This document shows, in pieces, positions 32,295 through 44,797 of a DNA stretch of 64,000 nucleotides. This DNA comes from Acholoe squamosa (taxonomy: Eukaryota; Annelida; Polychaeta; Phyllodocida; Polynoidae): the NCBI GenBank assembly GCA_949317995.1, contig OX439051.1, forward strand, positions 43,155,250-43,219,249. Direction: 5' to 3'. Numbering within the stretch: the first letter of the stretch is position 1; the number at the start of each line of letters is the position of its first letter. The position numbers were made by a program, and so were the translations under genes. The notes under the pieces are model-generated. The model had not been told where the DNA came from. It searched no databases and was given only the letters and a program-made list of their open reading frames with translations.

Positions 32295-35269
32295 ATAGCT
32301 TAATAAGGCACAGCTGTATACAGATATCAAAACGGAATGCATGACAATTGGAATTAATGAATTGTGATGCCCTCTTAGCCTAATACCACCAAAACAAGTT
32401 ATCACCTACTGGCACACATGGTGTGTCAGCATATTGGCCTGTATAAGCACCGGGTCCTTGATTAAGTGCCAGGACATACGGGTATTGCAATTCCAAAATG
32501 CACGATGATCTGGGTCTTGAATTACCACTGACCTTGAAAAAGGGCCAGGGGTGTATACTAGGTGCAATCGCTGAATGCCCAGGTGCGTATACAGGCTGAT
32601 ATATTATTTGAAGAATCTTCAAGGGCTTCCTACCTGACTTTGTTATAGTTGTCCGCTCTTGCTTCAGCATGTCGACAGCATAGTAAGGAGTTATACAAAA
32701 TCAGAAATGTTCAACCAAGCACTTTATTGTTCTGCCCGTTATGCAATACCTTATTCAAGAGTAACTTTTCAGCAAAATCTGATGTTTTTTTTCTTCTGTA
32801 AAATGAAGGGCCAAATAGTGTATTCTTGTAGTTTCAGAATACCCAACCATGTGTCTATAACACAAAGACTTTTAGATTCCCCCCCCCCCTATCATAATAT
32901 CAGGTACCATAGTACCCCCATTTAAGGCAGCCCCGCGTATAAGACGCACCCTGAGTTCAAACCAGATCTACTGTAAAACCTCCATCATAAGCCGACCTCC
33001 CTCATAGGCTGACCCCCTAACTTGAGGTAAATGTATAAGCTGAAATAGGGACCATATAATCTTGATCAAAAAACATCTTTAAGAAGCCGACACCCCCGAC
33101 CTTCAAAGAACCTATAAGCCAAATTAGGCTCCGAATCCAAGATTTTGGTCAGCTCCTGAGGGAGCTTTTACGGCATAAGATTAGGATGAAATCAAGAAAC
33201 CGACCTATGTGAATATCAAAGGAAATCACGGGAGTTTACAGTTATGGCAACAAACCTGGTATATACACTTGTACCTCGCATGTAAGGTGGACTTTGAAGA
33301 AAATACTATAGAGCTAGCTGAGACTTGATTCTTGAAGGTTTAATACTGTTCTATAGGGGAAAAAAGACACCACCTGTAAGACACACCCTTACTTTCGACT
33401 GGTTCTTTAAGCCACTGTGTTTTAGACCCGAGGTACTGTGATAGTTAATTCCTTCAGATACTTGGGATACCGTAATCTCCCGCGTAGAAGACGCGCTGCA
33501 CGTATAAGACGCACCCCAAACTCAGCACACGCATTTTCGCGTATAAGACGCACATTTTAATGCTCAATTTTGTAAATCCAGTACTGTTCTATAGTAAAAT
33601 TACCCCTCGTATAAGACGCACACCCAACTTGAGAGAAAGCTATAAGACCCCCCAGCATTTTGTTTGGCGTAGAGGACGCATCTTATACGCGGGAGTTTAC
33701 GGTAGTTATATTCCTTTAATCTAGAAATATAGGGCAGCAATGTGCATTGCTCGTAACAAATAAAGAAATAAATCAATAGCCTTGAGCAAGTCTAGCTTGT
33801 GGTCTGACATCAGCACTCCTTCACCCAGGTTATGGGCACCACCAAGCCACTATTCGCATAACTCCCGCTAAAACTGCCCTATTTGCCAAAAAAGGCAGGA
33901 AAGTTGGAACATGGTTCAACATTGCAGGCCAAAAGCGTCTTACGGCCGCCAACCAACTGACCCTGTAGAATATAGACAATTACTCAAAATTTACAATAGT
34001 TGGTACTGAAATACCTTTTCCTGCAAGACCCCCCTACATCTCCTCCTTTAACAACACTACAAATTCATTAACTAGTAAATCTGCCTCTTATATATAAAAT
34101 TTCCATCTTTTTTAAAACTTATTCGCACCACCAAAATGACTGAAAATGAGGGGACCCATAATCATCTCCTATAACTCTTTTCGAGTTAATCACATGTACT
34201 TCATAAATACAACTATTTATATATACTACAACTATAAGCATGAAGTGAAAGAAACAAGTTTTATTTCATTTATATTTATTCTGTATTATTGTACGACACA
34301 TTTTTAGTATACAATTTGGAACATTCATTTATAAGTATTGCGCATGTGCGGTTTGATCTTTGCTGCCATTTCCAGTTTCTTTTGTATTTAACTTTGAGTG
34401 CACATGCCAAAAGCTGACGAGACCTGGCCTTTTGACTTTGTGGAAAGAAATTTGAAATTATCCTTTTCTTTATTCTTTAGAAGCATTTGTATTATTGCAA
34501 AGACAGCCGTACTATTTTCTCTGCTAAACAAATAATTTTCTTTATGTCAGAATGTACTTTCTCCTGTAATAAATAACCCCTTTCAATATTTTTATTCTCT
34601 TCTTTCCTGCTTGATTAAAATGGCTCTGAAATTTCTTTAAAACCAATTTACTAACAATCGGTGGAAAACATCTTGTTTTGAATCAAATAAATAGTGCTCT
34701 GATGATTTTTCATCAATTGCGACACAATTAGGTAGATTACTAATGAATGTCATGATTATCAAGTGTTACAATAACTCGCAGCAGTCTCTGCATTAGTTCT
34801 TTTTCAATGTGGGTTAAAAGTGTGTTTTTAACACAATACAAAACAACAATTTTGGCTTGTTAAATTAGCCAACGGAAACACCTGTAACATGACGTTCCTT
34901 CTCGCCAGAAGGACCGCTCTTGCTGTTTACACCATTTACAAGTTATACTCTGCTGAGCATAATAATATCTAAAAACTGTACAATTCGAACACATTTAAGT
35001 ATTTTACATTATCGCCCTTCACTATCTTACAGAAGACTTGTTGTTTCCATTCTATTTTCTGTGTAATTCTGGTTTAAAAGACTGGCTAAAATAATATCTT
35101 GACACTAAAACCATCAAGGGATTGAACCTGAGATTTTGGACATAGAAAAATATATCTGATGAATTTTCTCTCTTTTTATGAAAATGAAACAAGGACCTCT
35201 AAGGTGCGATACATTCAGATGAGATGAGCATTTGGGACTGTGGGATAGTGATGATAACTGTAACAATTC
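32295..35269. other. Intergenic DNA downstream of DBR1
   Basis: About 32890-33440 is a patchwork of remnants with CGTATAAGACGCACC-type words. A complete MITE follows at 33468-33704. From 33720 to 35269 the sequence is A/T-rich with no repeat that I can define and includes the 3' UTR of DBR1. Candidate minus-strand AATAAA signals lie near 34260-34280. Confidence 0.45.
33468..33704. mobile_element. TA-flanked MITE, CCGTAATCTCCCGCG family (complete)
   Basis: TA + CCGTAATCTCCCGCG on the left and CGCGGGAGTTTACGG + TA on the right. The interior holds five spaced CGTATAAGACGCAC words, AGTACTGTTCTATAGTAAAA and GCATTTTGTTTGGCGTAGAGG. It matches the copy at 48535-48753 along its whole length in the same orientation. 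Confidence 0.9.
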
Positions 35270-36071
35270 TTATTCAGTCTCTTCGTATAGAGACCGATTT
35301 CTCCGTTTGAATTTCTTTGGCTTTGCATCAGAGGATTCTGTTTCTGAGTTGGCTTTAGGCGAAGAAAACAGTGCCTCAGCTGGTTCAGTTTCAGTCTCGA
35401 GAGGGCGTTTTGGACTCGTGCTCTCGCCAGTCGTTAGTGGACTGAGGTATGCACTTGAGTCTTTGTCTGATGACTGTTCCTCACTAGAGGTCGCTGGTGG
35501 GGACATCATGCCCTGTGGGGGTGAGGACGCACCCTCGTCTTGGGACACATTCTCCGAGGTTTCACTAATACCCGGGAGCTCGTTACAGGTGCTGTCATTT
35601 TGGCTCATTTCAGACATACTCTGATAAGCCGTCACATATTTCTCATCCAAGGAGTCGTCCAGTTTTGAGGTCGACATCCCAAAAGCGGATGCATCATGTG
35701 ACACTATGAACGAATCATACGCTGGCGTTTCCTCGCTGCTATCTGCATCACTACAGCTATCTGCATCATTGACGGCAATCTCATCTGGGTTCGCTTCAAG
35801 GGGTGGTGTTGGGATATCGACTGGCAGATTTAATTTGGGCTTTTCATTTGTGAAGTGAGTGATTGGGTCGGTTATATCTAGCATCTCGCATATGAGTGTT
35901 GTTTGTGGGTTGATGTGAATGCGAGGTGTGGGGAATCGTTTGGCCTTGGGTGGCCCCTGTGAGTCGTGGTAGGGATCTGCGATACGCTCAAAGTTCTCCG
36001 GAATTGACATATCGCCCCCAAAATCTTCCTTTATATCAGAGATCTCCTGGTCACTGACAGTAAAGTCATAC
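35270..36071 (-). CDS. DBR1: DBR1 last coding exon: C-terminal domain end and acidic tail
   Basis: 802 nt, residues 311-577. It starts within the DBR1 C-terminal domain ([17 protein letters not shown]), passes [15 protein letters not shown] (matching human INPQTTEFCAQLGI) and continues as a low-complexity Ser/Asp/Glu tail with TP/SP sites. It ends with the conserved basic [13 protein letters not shown] block. The opposite strand is open for 130 codons, which is a composition shadow. Confidence 0.93.
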
Positions 36072-37449
36072 CTGTAGATAGTAAAGGCTATGTGAAGCAA
36101 TGTTTGAGTTAATAAGAACAACATCGGCCTTGGTCCACACGTTCTGTTGCTGGCTGAAGACGTTGAGCCGAAGTTGTCCATCAGTGGCCAGGTGGGAGGA
36201 TGCACCCAAAACAAAGGACTCACGTAACTTCAAATAGGGCTTATTATTTTCTTGAAATTTCTTTCAACTTTTCCCCCATTTCTTTTTTAGTGAAAACTTT
36301 TCTTTTTTCAATTACATAGACCGAACTCATTGATTTTGTTAAATATCAAATATTCTTGAAATTGGGGAATATCATTGACAATGTGGATAATTCAAGTGTG
36401 AGGGTTAACGGTACTTACGGTTCCTTGCCGCCGGGTCCCGGCATGTAGACCATGGAGGGTGTCACCTTCATAAGGTGGTTGGTTGCCTTGATGACACACA
36501 ACCACTCCGGGTCCAGCTCCAACTTCAACTTCTGCTCTGTGTCATGTGGGATATCCAGCAACTACAAATATTACATATTGCCTTTATTAAAGATAATTAG
36601 GCACTCAATTCATTGAGTATAAGAACATGATATATATAGAATCTAAAATATGAAAAGCCGATATTGGGAATTTGAGAGAAATTAATGGTATCAGACCTGA
36701 AGGAATCTTCGTTTAGGAAGGCATTTGTCCAAGGCGAGGAAGCGAGTTTCTTTTGGTGAGCCATCAGTCGACTTGAAATGAACACAATCGGGTGATTAGT
36801 TTTATAAAAGCTGAAGAATATCAAAGGCCTTATCATTGGGTGGCCCTGCCAATAGAAAAGTACCAAGCATTGAGTAAATCAAAGCATTAACAATCTAGAA
36901 TGAAACTTGTGTCACTGTCTTATCTCGTTATATCCATGAATTGCCACAGACACTAATAGAAGTACACATATTTTTGGCAGAAATTTGAGATTAGGAATCA
37001 CCCACAATCTTTCCATATCTTTGGGCTTCATATAATGCATGTTTATCATAAACTATAAGAGCACACATTAGGTATAATAGTGTAATTTTGTTACCTCATG
37101 TTGGACACGGGCAGCAAACTTGGCGTGTAGATGAGCAGCAAACCAGTAGCTGGGCTTCATGTGGTAGAGAATCTCGGCCGCGGGTGGACTCCCCAACGTG
37201 CCAGCCGCCATCTCGTCAGCAAAGTATGGCTTGAAGCGCGCCAGCTGCTGGTAGTTACCATGGTTATACACCCCCGCCGGCCAATCATGACTCAGGAAGA
37301 CATCCACCGGGCGACTCAACTACAACATATAGTACATAATGTTAGATTACTACCAGATACTTCTGTCACATATCCCATTCAGAGATGCCATTTGCTGGCC
37401 AATGAATACCAAGAAACCTATCAAGGGAAGTTTAATCGACTTTACAATG

Positions 37450-37482
<33 letters not shown>

Positions 37483-38998
37483 ATAAAAAACAAACAAACA
37501 GAGAGAATATTAAAAACTTCTGAGTTAACTGAAGCATGAAGTGATCGGAAAAATAAGTAAGGCGTGAGGAGAGTTTTACCTGTTTCAATCTGAATACATC
37601 CAAATTACGAATGTGGTAAACACTGCGTTTTGAGTCTTCTGTGTAGGGCAAATGTTCATACCTTCCTGTAATATACAAATATGAAGAATTCAAAGATTTT
37701 GCAATTTTCATGTCATCTTCAGTGAAAGAAAATGCTTTCAGAAGGCCTCGTTTTAGTACATTATACTGGAGATATTAGAATGCGTAAAAAATATATGATA
37801 AAAGTTATCAAATGAAGACAGCATACCTCTAATGTAGTCGCGTCCTTTGTAGATCCCGGAGAGTCCACCAATCCGCACCCCACCTATCTGCACCACTCCG
37901 GCATATCCTGACAATGATAAAGAAACACTCGCTGTAAGCAAAATCAGTACAACTGGAAGTCTTGGTGCCTGCTAATATTTAACTCAAGGGAATTCCAACC
38001 AATAGTTCTCTAATTAATCATTTTGTCATATTACAATTTGACTTTTAAATTTGATTTTCGATTCCTTGTGGTTTTGGTTTTGATATTGTTAGCCTATTAG
38101 GTGACTTGGCAAGAAAGCCCCTGGAGAACAATTGGATCATATCTGGCCATATCTATTTATTTATATATCAAAATCTAAAAAGTAACCTCTGAGTTAAAAG
38201 AGTTATATGGAAGCAGGGATTATCAGAGCTATTATCTATCCAGGGTTAAAAAGACTATATGGAGATGTAAATTGTAATATAAGTACCAAGGTAATAGATA
38301 TTGGGTGCGACCCATCCACCGTATGACAACTCCTGAAGGTAATTTGATGCCTCATGATTTCCGCCGATAAATATTGTTAGAATTGGCGCCTTCTTTTCCC
38401 CCGAGTAATATCTGTAAGTAATGACCAATAAGCAAATATGTCAGAAAGATGGATCTAGTTTGGATGTGCAGACTGATGCTTAAAAGGAAAAGAAAAAAAA
38501 AGGAAAAATGAAAAGACTGATCTTACAAACTACAGACGAGAATGATAAAACAAACAAACCAAAAAACAACTGAGCCCTTCCCATATAAGTAACTAAGACT
38601 ACACGACAAAAGAGATATCACGGTCTTTGGATGAAGGAAGGAATCACAAGATTGACTCAGACAGATGGATCTTCAAAAACTTAGAAAACTGACGAATTTG
38701 CAGATATGTTATGGTATCTTCTCTGAATATGCAGAATCTACCGATGCATTTTGCATTATTATTTCTAATAAAAATATTTCTAACTTCCCATATGTTCTTA
38801 CTTGTAGAAAGTGTTCATCTTCTGGTATTTGGGTGGTACGGCCATACAGCCCAGGTCGGACGGGTTGCGGACCGCCTGGAAGTCTCCACAACATAGCAGG
38901 ACGTCCACCTTGATGCCCTGCTTGTTCTCTAAGAAGGCGATCGTTTCATAAATCTTGTCCAACTCCCCATGACAACACCCCTCTACAGCGATCTTCAT
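35270..38998 (-). CDS. DBR1: RNA lariat debranching enzyme DBR1, complete
   Basis: Minus-strand exons: 38998-38802, 38411-38287, 37907-37827, 37665-37580, 37319-37095, 36771-36697, 36561-36419, 36071-35270. 1734 nt, 577 aa (human 544). DBR1 cleaves the 2'-5' branch bond of excised intron lariats in the nucleus. Metallophosphoesterase residues sit where human DBR1 has them: Cys8, His10, Asp39, Asn84-His85 (GNHE), His174 (LSHDWP), then His226 and His228 (HLHAKF), two residues later than human. The DBR1 C-terminal domain follows, with HINPQTT, then a long acidic Ser/Glu-rich tail ending in a basic [11 protein letters not shown] stretch, a likely nuclear signal. All phases join. The exon 6 acceptor is CAAG rather than CAG. 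TTTGTAG just before AAAATG may be an acceptor from an upstream non-coding exon. Confidence 0.96.
37449..37478. repeat. Poly(T) tract in DBR1 intron 4
   Basis: An uninterrupted run of about 30 T on the plus strand (poly(A) on the DBR1 sense strand), followed by AAGAATAAAAAACAAACAAACAG. It could be the tail of an old retro-insertion, but no body is recognisable. Confidence 0.6.
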
Positions 38999-40840
38999 TT
39001 TCTACAAATGTAAAAGGGAAAATACAATTAGAATATGACGACTGTTGTTATATCTTGTTGTTTCCTGTCATGTAGGGCAGGTAACCAAAAAAATTCTTTA
39101 CTTTTTTTGGGGGTATCCATATATCATGACCTACCCGAGCGTGGAAAATTTAAAACAGACAAGCATCTCCATTATATCAGATCAACATCGGGTATAATAG
39201 ACAAAACGCAGAACTGCAATTAATATAATTATAAGGTAAGGCCCAGAAATAAGATTTACCTTCTATAATTGCATTACACAACCTGGCTACTCGTAGACCT
39301 AGGAAGCCACACCATACCATGCAATCATGAAACTTTTGCATGTACTTCACTTGTATTTCAAGAATTTTCTTAAGAAAAATGTCCTAACTTTTTTTCAACA
39401 ATACCCATCAGTTCACGGACTACTTACTATGACATAGACAACTTCCAGTGAAAAAAGGACGAAAACACTCTTGCCAGTCTCGTAGAACCTTAGGCTTGGG
39501 AGATATTTTTGCAGGCTATAATTATGTGGGTCAAAACACGCGTTCAAAGTGCACAGCAATGTAAGCCGAATGCGAATCCCTATGATTATGAGGGCGTATT
39601 GTGACTGGTCAACCACTTATGTAGACTGGCAGACTGAGTAGGAGTGTGGTTTTCACACCCTGGTTAGAGAGCTGTGGGCGTCAAAGGCGGCAGTGTGAGT
39701 GTGTGAAAAGCCGCACTACATTACACCAGTGTGATTACACATGTAACGTAGAAGGTGGCAACTCTGCAAAATGTGCAAAAGCTCACAGGAGAAAAGTGGA
39801 GTTATAGAATATCTAAGGTCCTACACGATTGTAGTTTTCATAATAATGTTTTGCAGCATGTATATCACCATAATAGACTATCAAAACAGGACAGTGGCGA
39901 GTTTAATTCCTAATGTAGGATAAAGACCACAGGTCCACACGGGTTTGTGGGACTTCTTTGCGTCATCATTTTTATCTTATATATACTCATCTTTTATATT
40001 ACTGGTACCCTGGTATGATATTGTTCCAAACATACGTTATACAAAAGAGGGGGGCATTGTGCTCCCCTAATTCCTACCTATTTTTCATTATAAGGATTTT
40101 TCTCTAAAAAGTTTAGCATATTTGTTCTCAAATTAAAGCTTAACACTTTACTTGACTTTTGGTGAAAGTTTACTGCCACTCATTTACTTATAACGGTGGT
40201 GTAATAAGTCCCTCCTCTCTATGGCCTTTTTTTTTTGCCTTTGAGTAACCTTATACATGTATCATTAGTAGCAGCCTTATTTGCTTAGTAGTTTGTGCTA
40301 AATAGTAAATTGGGCCACCCTCTGAGTTCTGATTTTTTTCTTTTCTTTTTGGTCTGACTCTCTATGAACGGGGTTCTAGAAAACACATATTTTAAAAGGT
40401 GCCCTCGATCAATCCTTTTCTGAACTTCTGGTCAATATTTAATAATAGGGTTGCAGAAAAAAAAAATCCAGACCCCTTTTAGGGAGCGGGGATTCACTTT
40501 TTTTTTTTTTTTTAGTTTTCAACAGTGATTTTTTTTTTTCAAATATTCCTAATAGAACCAAAGTTATGAAATGATTACCAGAAGTCCCCAGACTGCATGT
40601 TTTGACAATGAAAATTTTGAAATTTTTCTGTCTCTTTTCCTTTCTCCATCATTCCCCACGACTCCATCCTCAGTCTCACCCCGCCCTCACCCCTAGTTAT
40701 AACATCTGACCACCCTCAGTGTCACCATACCCTCCCCTCCAGCCCCACCGTTATTTATACCAGTCTCAACCTGCCCTCATCACAATGCCACCATTCCTCC
40801 AAATGAATATTTTGTATACTGGAGCAGCCTTTCAACTTTA
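38999..40840. other. 5' flank of DBR1
   Basis: No conserved exon is seen. A small hairpin lies near 39650-39715 (GTGTGGTTTTCACAC against GTGTGAAAAGCCGCAC). A/T-rich runs and a C-rich tract (40655-40760) fill the rest. A clear DBR1 promoter is not visible within this stretch. Confidence 0.35.
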
Positions 40841-41170
40841 GGGAGTGATCATTTTTTAACAACAGGGGGGGGGGGGGGCTGGTGGGTTTGCGCACGGACG
40901 CGCGAAAAAAATTTCGACCCCCCCTCTCGAGGGGGTAAATTTTTTTTGACCCCCCCCCCATAAGGGACAAAAATGACGCGCGAACGTCCCCTTTTTGCCT
41001 ATAGTAACACACGGGGTTTTCCACTGAAAACAGGTGAAATAATTTTGACCCCCCCCATCAGAGGTATTGAAAAAATTCTTAACCCCCCCCCGGTCAAGGG
41101 GTTGAAAAAATGCTGACCCCCCACTCAAACCCACCGCCCCCCCCCCTGTTGTTAAAAAATGATCACTCCC
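40841..41170. mobile_element. TIR element with GGGAGTGATCATTTTTTAAC ends and internal G/C tracts
   Basis: 330 bp. The left end GGGAGTGATCATTTTTTAAC, followed by AACAGGGGG, is exactly mirrored at the right end, with TTA on both outer sides. The interior alternates C tracts, G tracts and TTGAAAAAATTC-like words. A related copy is at 47958-48155, and a left-end fragment is at 43140-43260. Confidence 0.85.
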
Positions 41171-41734
41171 TTAGTCTAGAATGGCTAGATTTCAAGTTTC
41201 TGTTGCTGATTTGGCAAGAGAGCGGGGGGAAGGGGAAGGGGTCGTCAGGGGAAGATGGGGTTTTCTTTTCAATGAATAAAACCAACCCTAAGACCACTCA
41301 TATTTGAATCTCATCACTCAAGATGATGATTTTTTTTTTTTTTCTGATGAGAGTGGTGATGAGAAACACTTTTCTTTTTATAGTGGCCTAAGCAATGGCT
41401 GGAAAATCATGAGTATAGCTTTCAAGATGCACCAGAATGCGTCGAACGCCCTCCAAAATCCAATATTCCCTCTTGATCGTGCACCAAGACCCCAAATACC
41501 AAAATTACTTTTCTACTCTGGCGAATTCCCTTTACCTTGCTTGACAATTCCATCAACCCATTAAGCCCCAGGTAGCTTTGACAAAATGTTTATCCTGTCC
41601 TTTCTTTGCCCCCCTGGATTAGGTTCTAGAAATGTAGCAGAATATACCAAATGTCCTCTAAAACCAAAAAAATTCCTGAGGGGGGGGGGGGCATGTACAC
41701 AATGCTGGATCTGCCTGTGTATCCAATTGGCTTA

Positions 41735-41915
41735 TACCGTAATCTGTCGCATAGAAGGCGCAGCCCGCGTAGAAGGCGCACCCCCAACTCAGAGAAGGCT
41801 GGTTTGCCTAGAAGGCGCACATGCCTCCTCTGGATTGGTATTTCCAAAAACCCGCGTATAAGGCGCACCCCTTACTCAGGGGGTCTGGTCCGCGTACAAG
41901 GCGCATCTTGTGCAT
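41735..41915. mobile_element. TA-flanked MITE, CCGTAAT family, right end lost
   Basis: TA + CCGTAATCTGTCGCATAGAAGG on the left, then repeated AGAAGGCGCACC/ATAAGGCGCACC words to about 41910. The expected right TIR is missing or eroded. Confidence 0.7.
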
Positions 41916-42034
41916 GGCCTACACACAAAGAACCCCTTGAGGTTGGGGATGGCCTTATGAGGGTTCAGGTCAGGTTGCCCATGATGCTGACCATATTTTT
42001 TTTTCCAATGCCACAATTGAGGTGTGAACAGAAG

Positions 42035-42523
42035 TAGAACTTAATTCTGACATTGTATTATCAGTTTTCTTTTCTCCTTTTGAGCATCCAGTCACTGTAG
42101 GATGTTGGGGAATGAATACAAATCATCACATTATTGTAAACTTAGATTGTATAACCTTTTTTGAATAATCTTAGTTTGTCTGTGCACCCAATTATATAGA
42201 AATGGTATAGTGGCTCCATCTGGCATCAAATCTAGGAATCATATGAATAATTTAGATATGAATCATTTAGATTCATTAGATTGGGTGCACAGATGAATTA
42301 TGTTCATCTAGATGATAATGATTCCTAGATTTGACGCCAGATGGAGCCACTCTACCATTTCTATATAATTGGCAGCACAGATGAATTAAGATAACTCAAA
42401 AAAAGGAGATACAATCTATATTTACAATAATGTGTTGATTTATATTCATTTCCCAACATGCTACAGTGATGGAATGCTCAAATGGAGAAGAGAAAACTGA
42501 CAATACAATACAGAACTAAGTTC
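42035..42523. mobile_element. 489-bp palindromic foldback element
   Basis: Two arms of about 230 bp pair almost along their whole length, for example TTTGAGCATCCAGTCACTG (42078) with CAGTGATGGAATGCTCAAA (42464-42482), and CTCCATCTGGCATCAAATCT with AGATTTGACGCCAGATGGAG. The short centre is near 42270-42290. The outer right end abuts the SINE that starts at 42524. There is no ORF. Confidence 0.85.
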
Positions 42524-42962
42524 GGGAGGCATAGCACAGTCGGTAGCGTGTCCGCTCACGGGCCGAAAGGTCGTGAGTTCAGTTCCCGGCACGGCCGGGG
42601 CACAGTGGAGGCTCCAAACGTCGCCGTAAGGTGTCGTTTGAGTTCCTCCCTGCTCTGGCTAGGCTGTGCTGAAAAGTCTCTCAGCAGCCATGGCAGACAA
42701 ATGACTTAAAACAGGCCTGTCCATCTCTCACTATGCCTATGTAGTGATGGATGTTAAAGAACCATTGCCTCGGTAAATGTGTAGGGGCGTGCTTTCTATC
42801 TTCCCATAGATTCGGTCACCATCATCCCCCCTCCCCATTAGACTAGGGTCCGGGCACAACGCCACAAGGGTAATCTCATTTCGGTGGTGAGGATACAACA
42901 CGCAGGACCTCTCACCCTTGAGTGTCGGCCGTAAGGAAGGCACGAGGTGAGATAAAATTCAA
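42524..42962 (+). mobile_element. tRNA-derived SINE, copy 1
   Basis: The tRNA-like head has an A box (TAGCACAGTCGGTAGCG) and B box (GGTCGTGAGTTCAGTTCCC). The body includes TGACTTAAAACAGGCCTGTC and GATGTTAAAGAACCATTG, and the 3' part includes GTGTCGGCCGTAAGGAAGG. It is about 90% identical by eye to copy 2 at 58297-58745. No clear TSD; the 3' tail is lost. Confidence 0.85.
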
Positions 42963-42998
42963 GCAGCAGCAGCTGGGCTGGATTGGCAAGTGAGGGCA

Positions 42999-43109
42999 CC
43001 CCGCATATAAGGTGCACCCCCAACTCAAGGCAGCCTGCCTCCCGCATACAAGACCCATCCACAATCCGATTTGCGTAAAGATGCGCTTTATACGCGGGAG
43101 ATTACGGTA
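42999..43109. mobile_element. Left-truncated MITE, CCGTAAT family
   Basis: CCGCATATAAGGTGCACCCC to CGCGGGAGATTACGG + TA. It shares its layout with the fragment at 60237-60354 (CACCCCCAACTCAAGGCA), so both belong to one subfamily. Confidence 0.75.
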
Positions 43110-43139
43110 GATGTCACAAGGTTACTTTGTGGCTTATAA

Positions 43140-43800
43140 GGGAGTGGGCATTTTTTTAACAACAGGGGGAAGGTGATGCAATTTAAGATGAAGGGGGTGA
43201 AAAAATTCACCCCCCACCCCAAGGGGTCTGAAATATTTCCATCCCCACATTTCTCATTTAGTAGCACACTGGCTTTTATTTTTTTGTCCCCTAGGAGGGT
43301 GCTGTAAGTGTAATCCTCAAGTTATGAGTGTGTCTTATACGCAAGGTTTTCAGTCCTCTGCTACAGCCCCTCTAGCATTGACCATTCAGGTCATCTTAAA
43401 TTTTCCGCTGGGTCCCGCAGATTTTAATATCAAATATGATCAATCCGGTACCATGTTGAAGTTTGCCGTGCTAGCCCCCCTTTAACTTTTAAAGAGGTCA
43501 AAAATCCACCGTCATCACTTTTTCTCAGAGCCGAAGCCACACATTCAATTTAAAACTTTAATAGAAGCACAACCCACACTTAGTAAGTTAAAACTGTTAC
43601 TCACTTACTGTGCACATGAGCTTCTTTGAACTATTTGGACCTCCCAACTCAAACCCATAAGGGGTCGACAGCGGCGACAACTTTGAAACGACCCCACTTT
43701 CCCCTCCTCCTTTTTATCTATCAAATTAGGCCTTAGGCTTAGGGCCTACCGGATTTTTTTTTTCTTTTTCTTTAATTTTAATACAGACAGTTTTTTTTTG
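43140..43800. other. Non-coding stretch with a G/C-tract element fragment
   Basis: The first 120 bp look like the left part of the GGGAGTG...TTTTTTAACAACAGGGGG element. The rest shows no repeat or gene that I can define. Confidence 0.35.
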
Positions 43801-44223
43801 TTGTTGTTGGGAAAACATGCCAAACTTTTATTTTGGATTTACCCAGATAATTTTACATCACCGGGAAGCTGGCAACTTGAGTAATTTAATGGTGTTTAAA
43901 TTGTCTTTATAATGGTACTAGAACAGAAGTTATATGGGATTGAATGTGGAATTTCTATAATATTTTCTGTCAGTGGATTTCCAGCCAGTGTGGGTCTTAT
44001 CAGTCCCTGCCCACTGTGCATTGTTCTCACACATTTCAGACCTTGTTTACTTAATCTCAAATTAAATTGGATTGAATGATCATAGAGGGTAACCAATTAC
44101 ACCACTGTAAGCACAACATTTTAGGGATTAATGGGCTATATTTTGCATCAAAAAGAACTAAGATAAGTATTATAGATCATGTTGGAAAGTCAAAATTTTC
44201 TAAATAGCAGTGTGATAAGCAGA

Positions 44224-44797
44224 TCCGGGGGGGGGGGGCACTCCCTATCTTTTCTATAGTAACCATGTGCGTACAAAGCCCCTGACTTGGTACCCCTTTC
44301 AGCGGGGTAAAATTCAACCAAAATGGACCCCTTTTGATGGGAATTATCTTTCCTGCTGTTAGAGTGCAAGAAGACAAACCCTCAATTTGGGGACCCTTTC
44401 AACGGATTTTTTCCATAAAATATACCCCTTTCTCGACCATATTTTGATATTTTTTTCTGAAAAAGGTACCCCTTTCCCGTAAAAAAAAACCCCAATGATT
44501 TCCTGGATAAAGTACCTCTTTCCCAGCCAAAATTTTATGATTCACTTCAGAAAAAGTCAGGAATTCAAGAAACATAATAACCTCTTGATATTAAACCTAA
44601 CTTTGGTTCTAGTTGGAGTATTTAAAAAATTCTTGCGCCATTCAAAAGCCCTTTAAAAAGGTACCCCTTTTTGCCTAAAAAGGACACATTTTAACGGATC
44701 CGGGAGGATCCGCTACTAAGGCTCAAAAGGTACCCCCTTTCCCTTTAGTTTTTGTAAGCACAATGTGTCCATATATATCCAAGTGGCCCCCCTGGGA
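44224..44797. mobile_element. Insertion present only in copy 1 of the duplication
   Basis: Copy 2 reads GTGTGATAAGTGGACCTGAA without a break. In copy 1 about 570 bp lie between GTGTGATAAGC and GCGGACCTGAA. The ends look like short G-rich inverted repeats (GGGGGGGGCACTCCC on the left; CCAAGTGGCCCCCCTGGG on the right). The interior repeats GGTACCCCTTTC-type words. Confidence 0.6.

Noticed and set aside
35232..35624. Plus-strand 130-codon frame
   Set aside because: Antisense shadow of the Ser/Glu-rich DBR1 last exon, which has strong homology at its 5' part and correct splice phase.
40755..41134. Minus-strand frames of about 90 codons with Gly/Pro-rich peptides
   Set aside because: They read through the G and C tracts of a non-autonomous TIR element.
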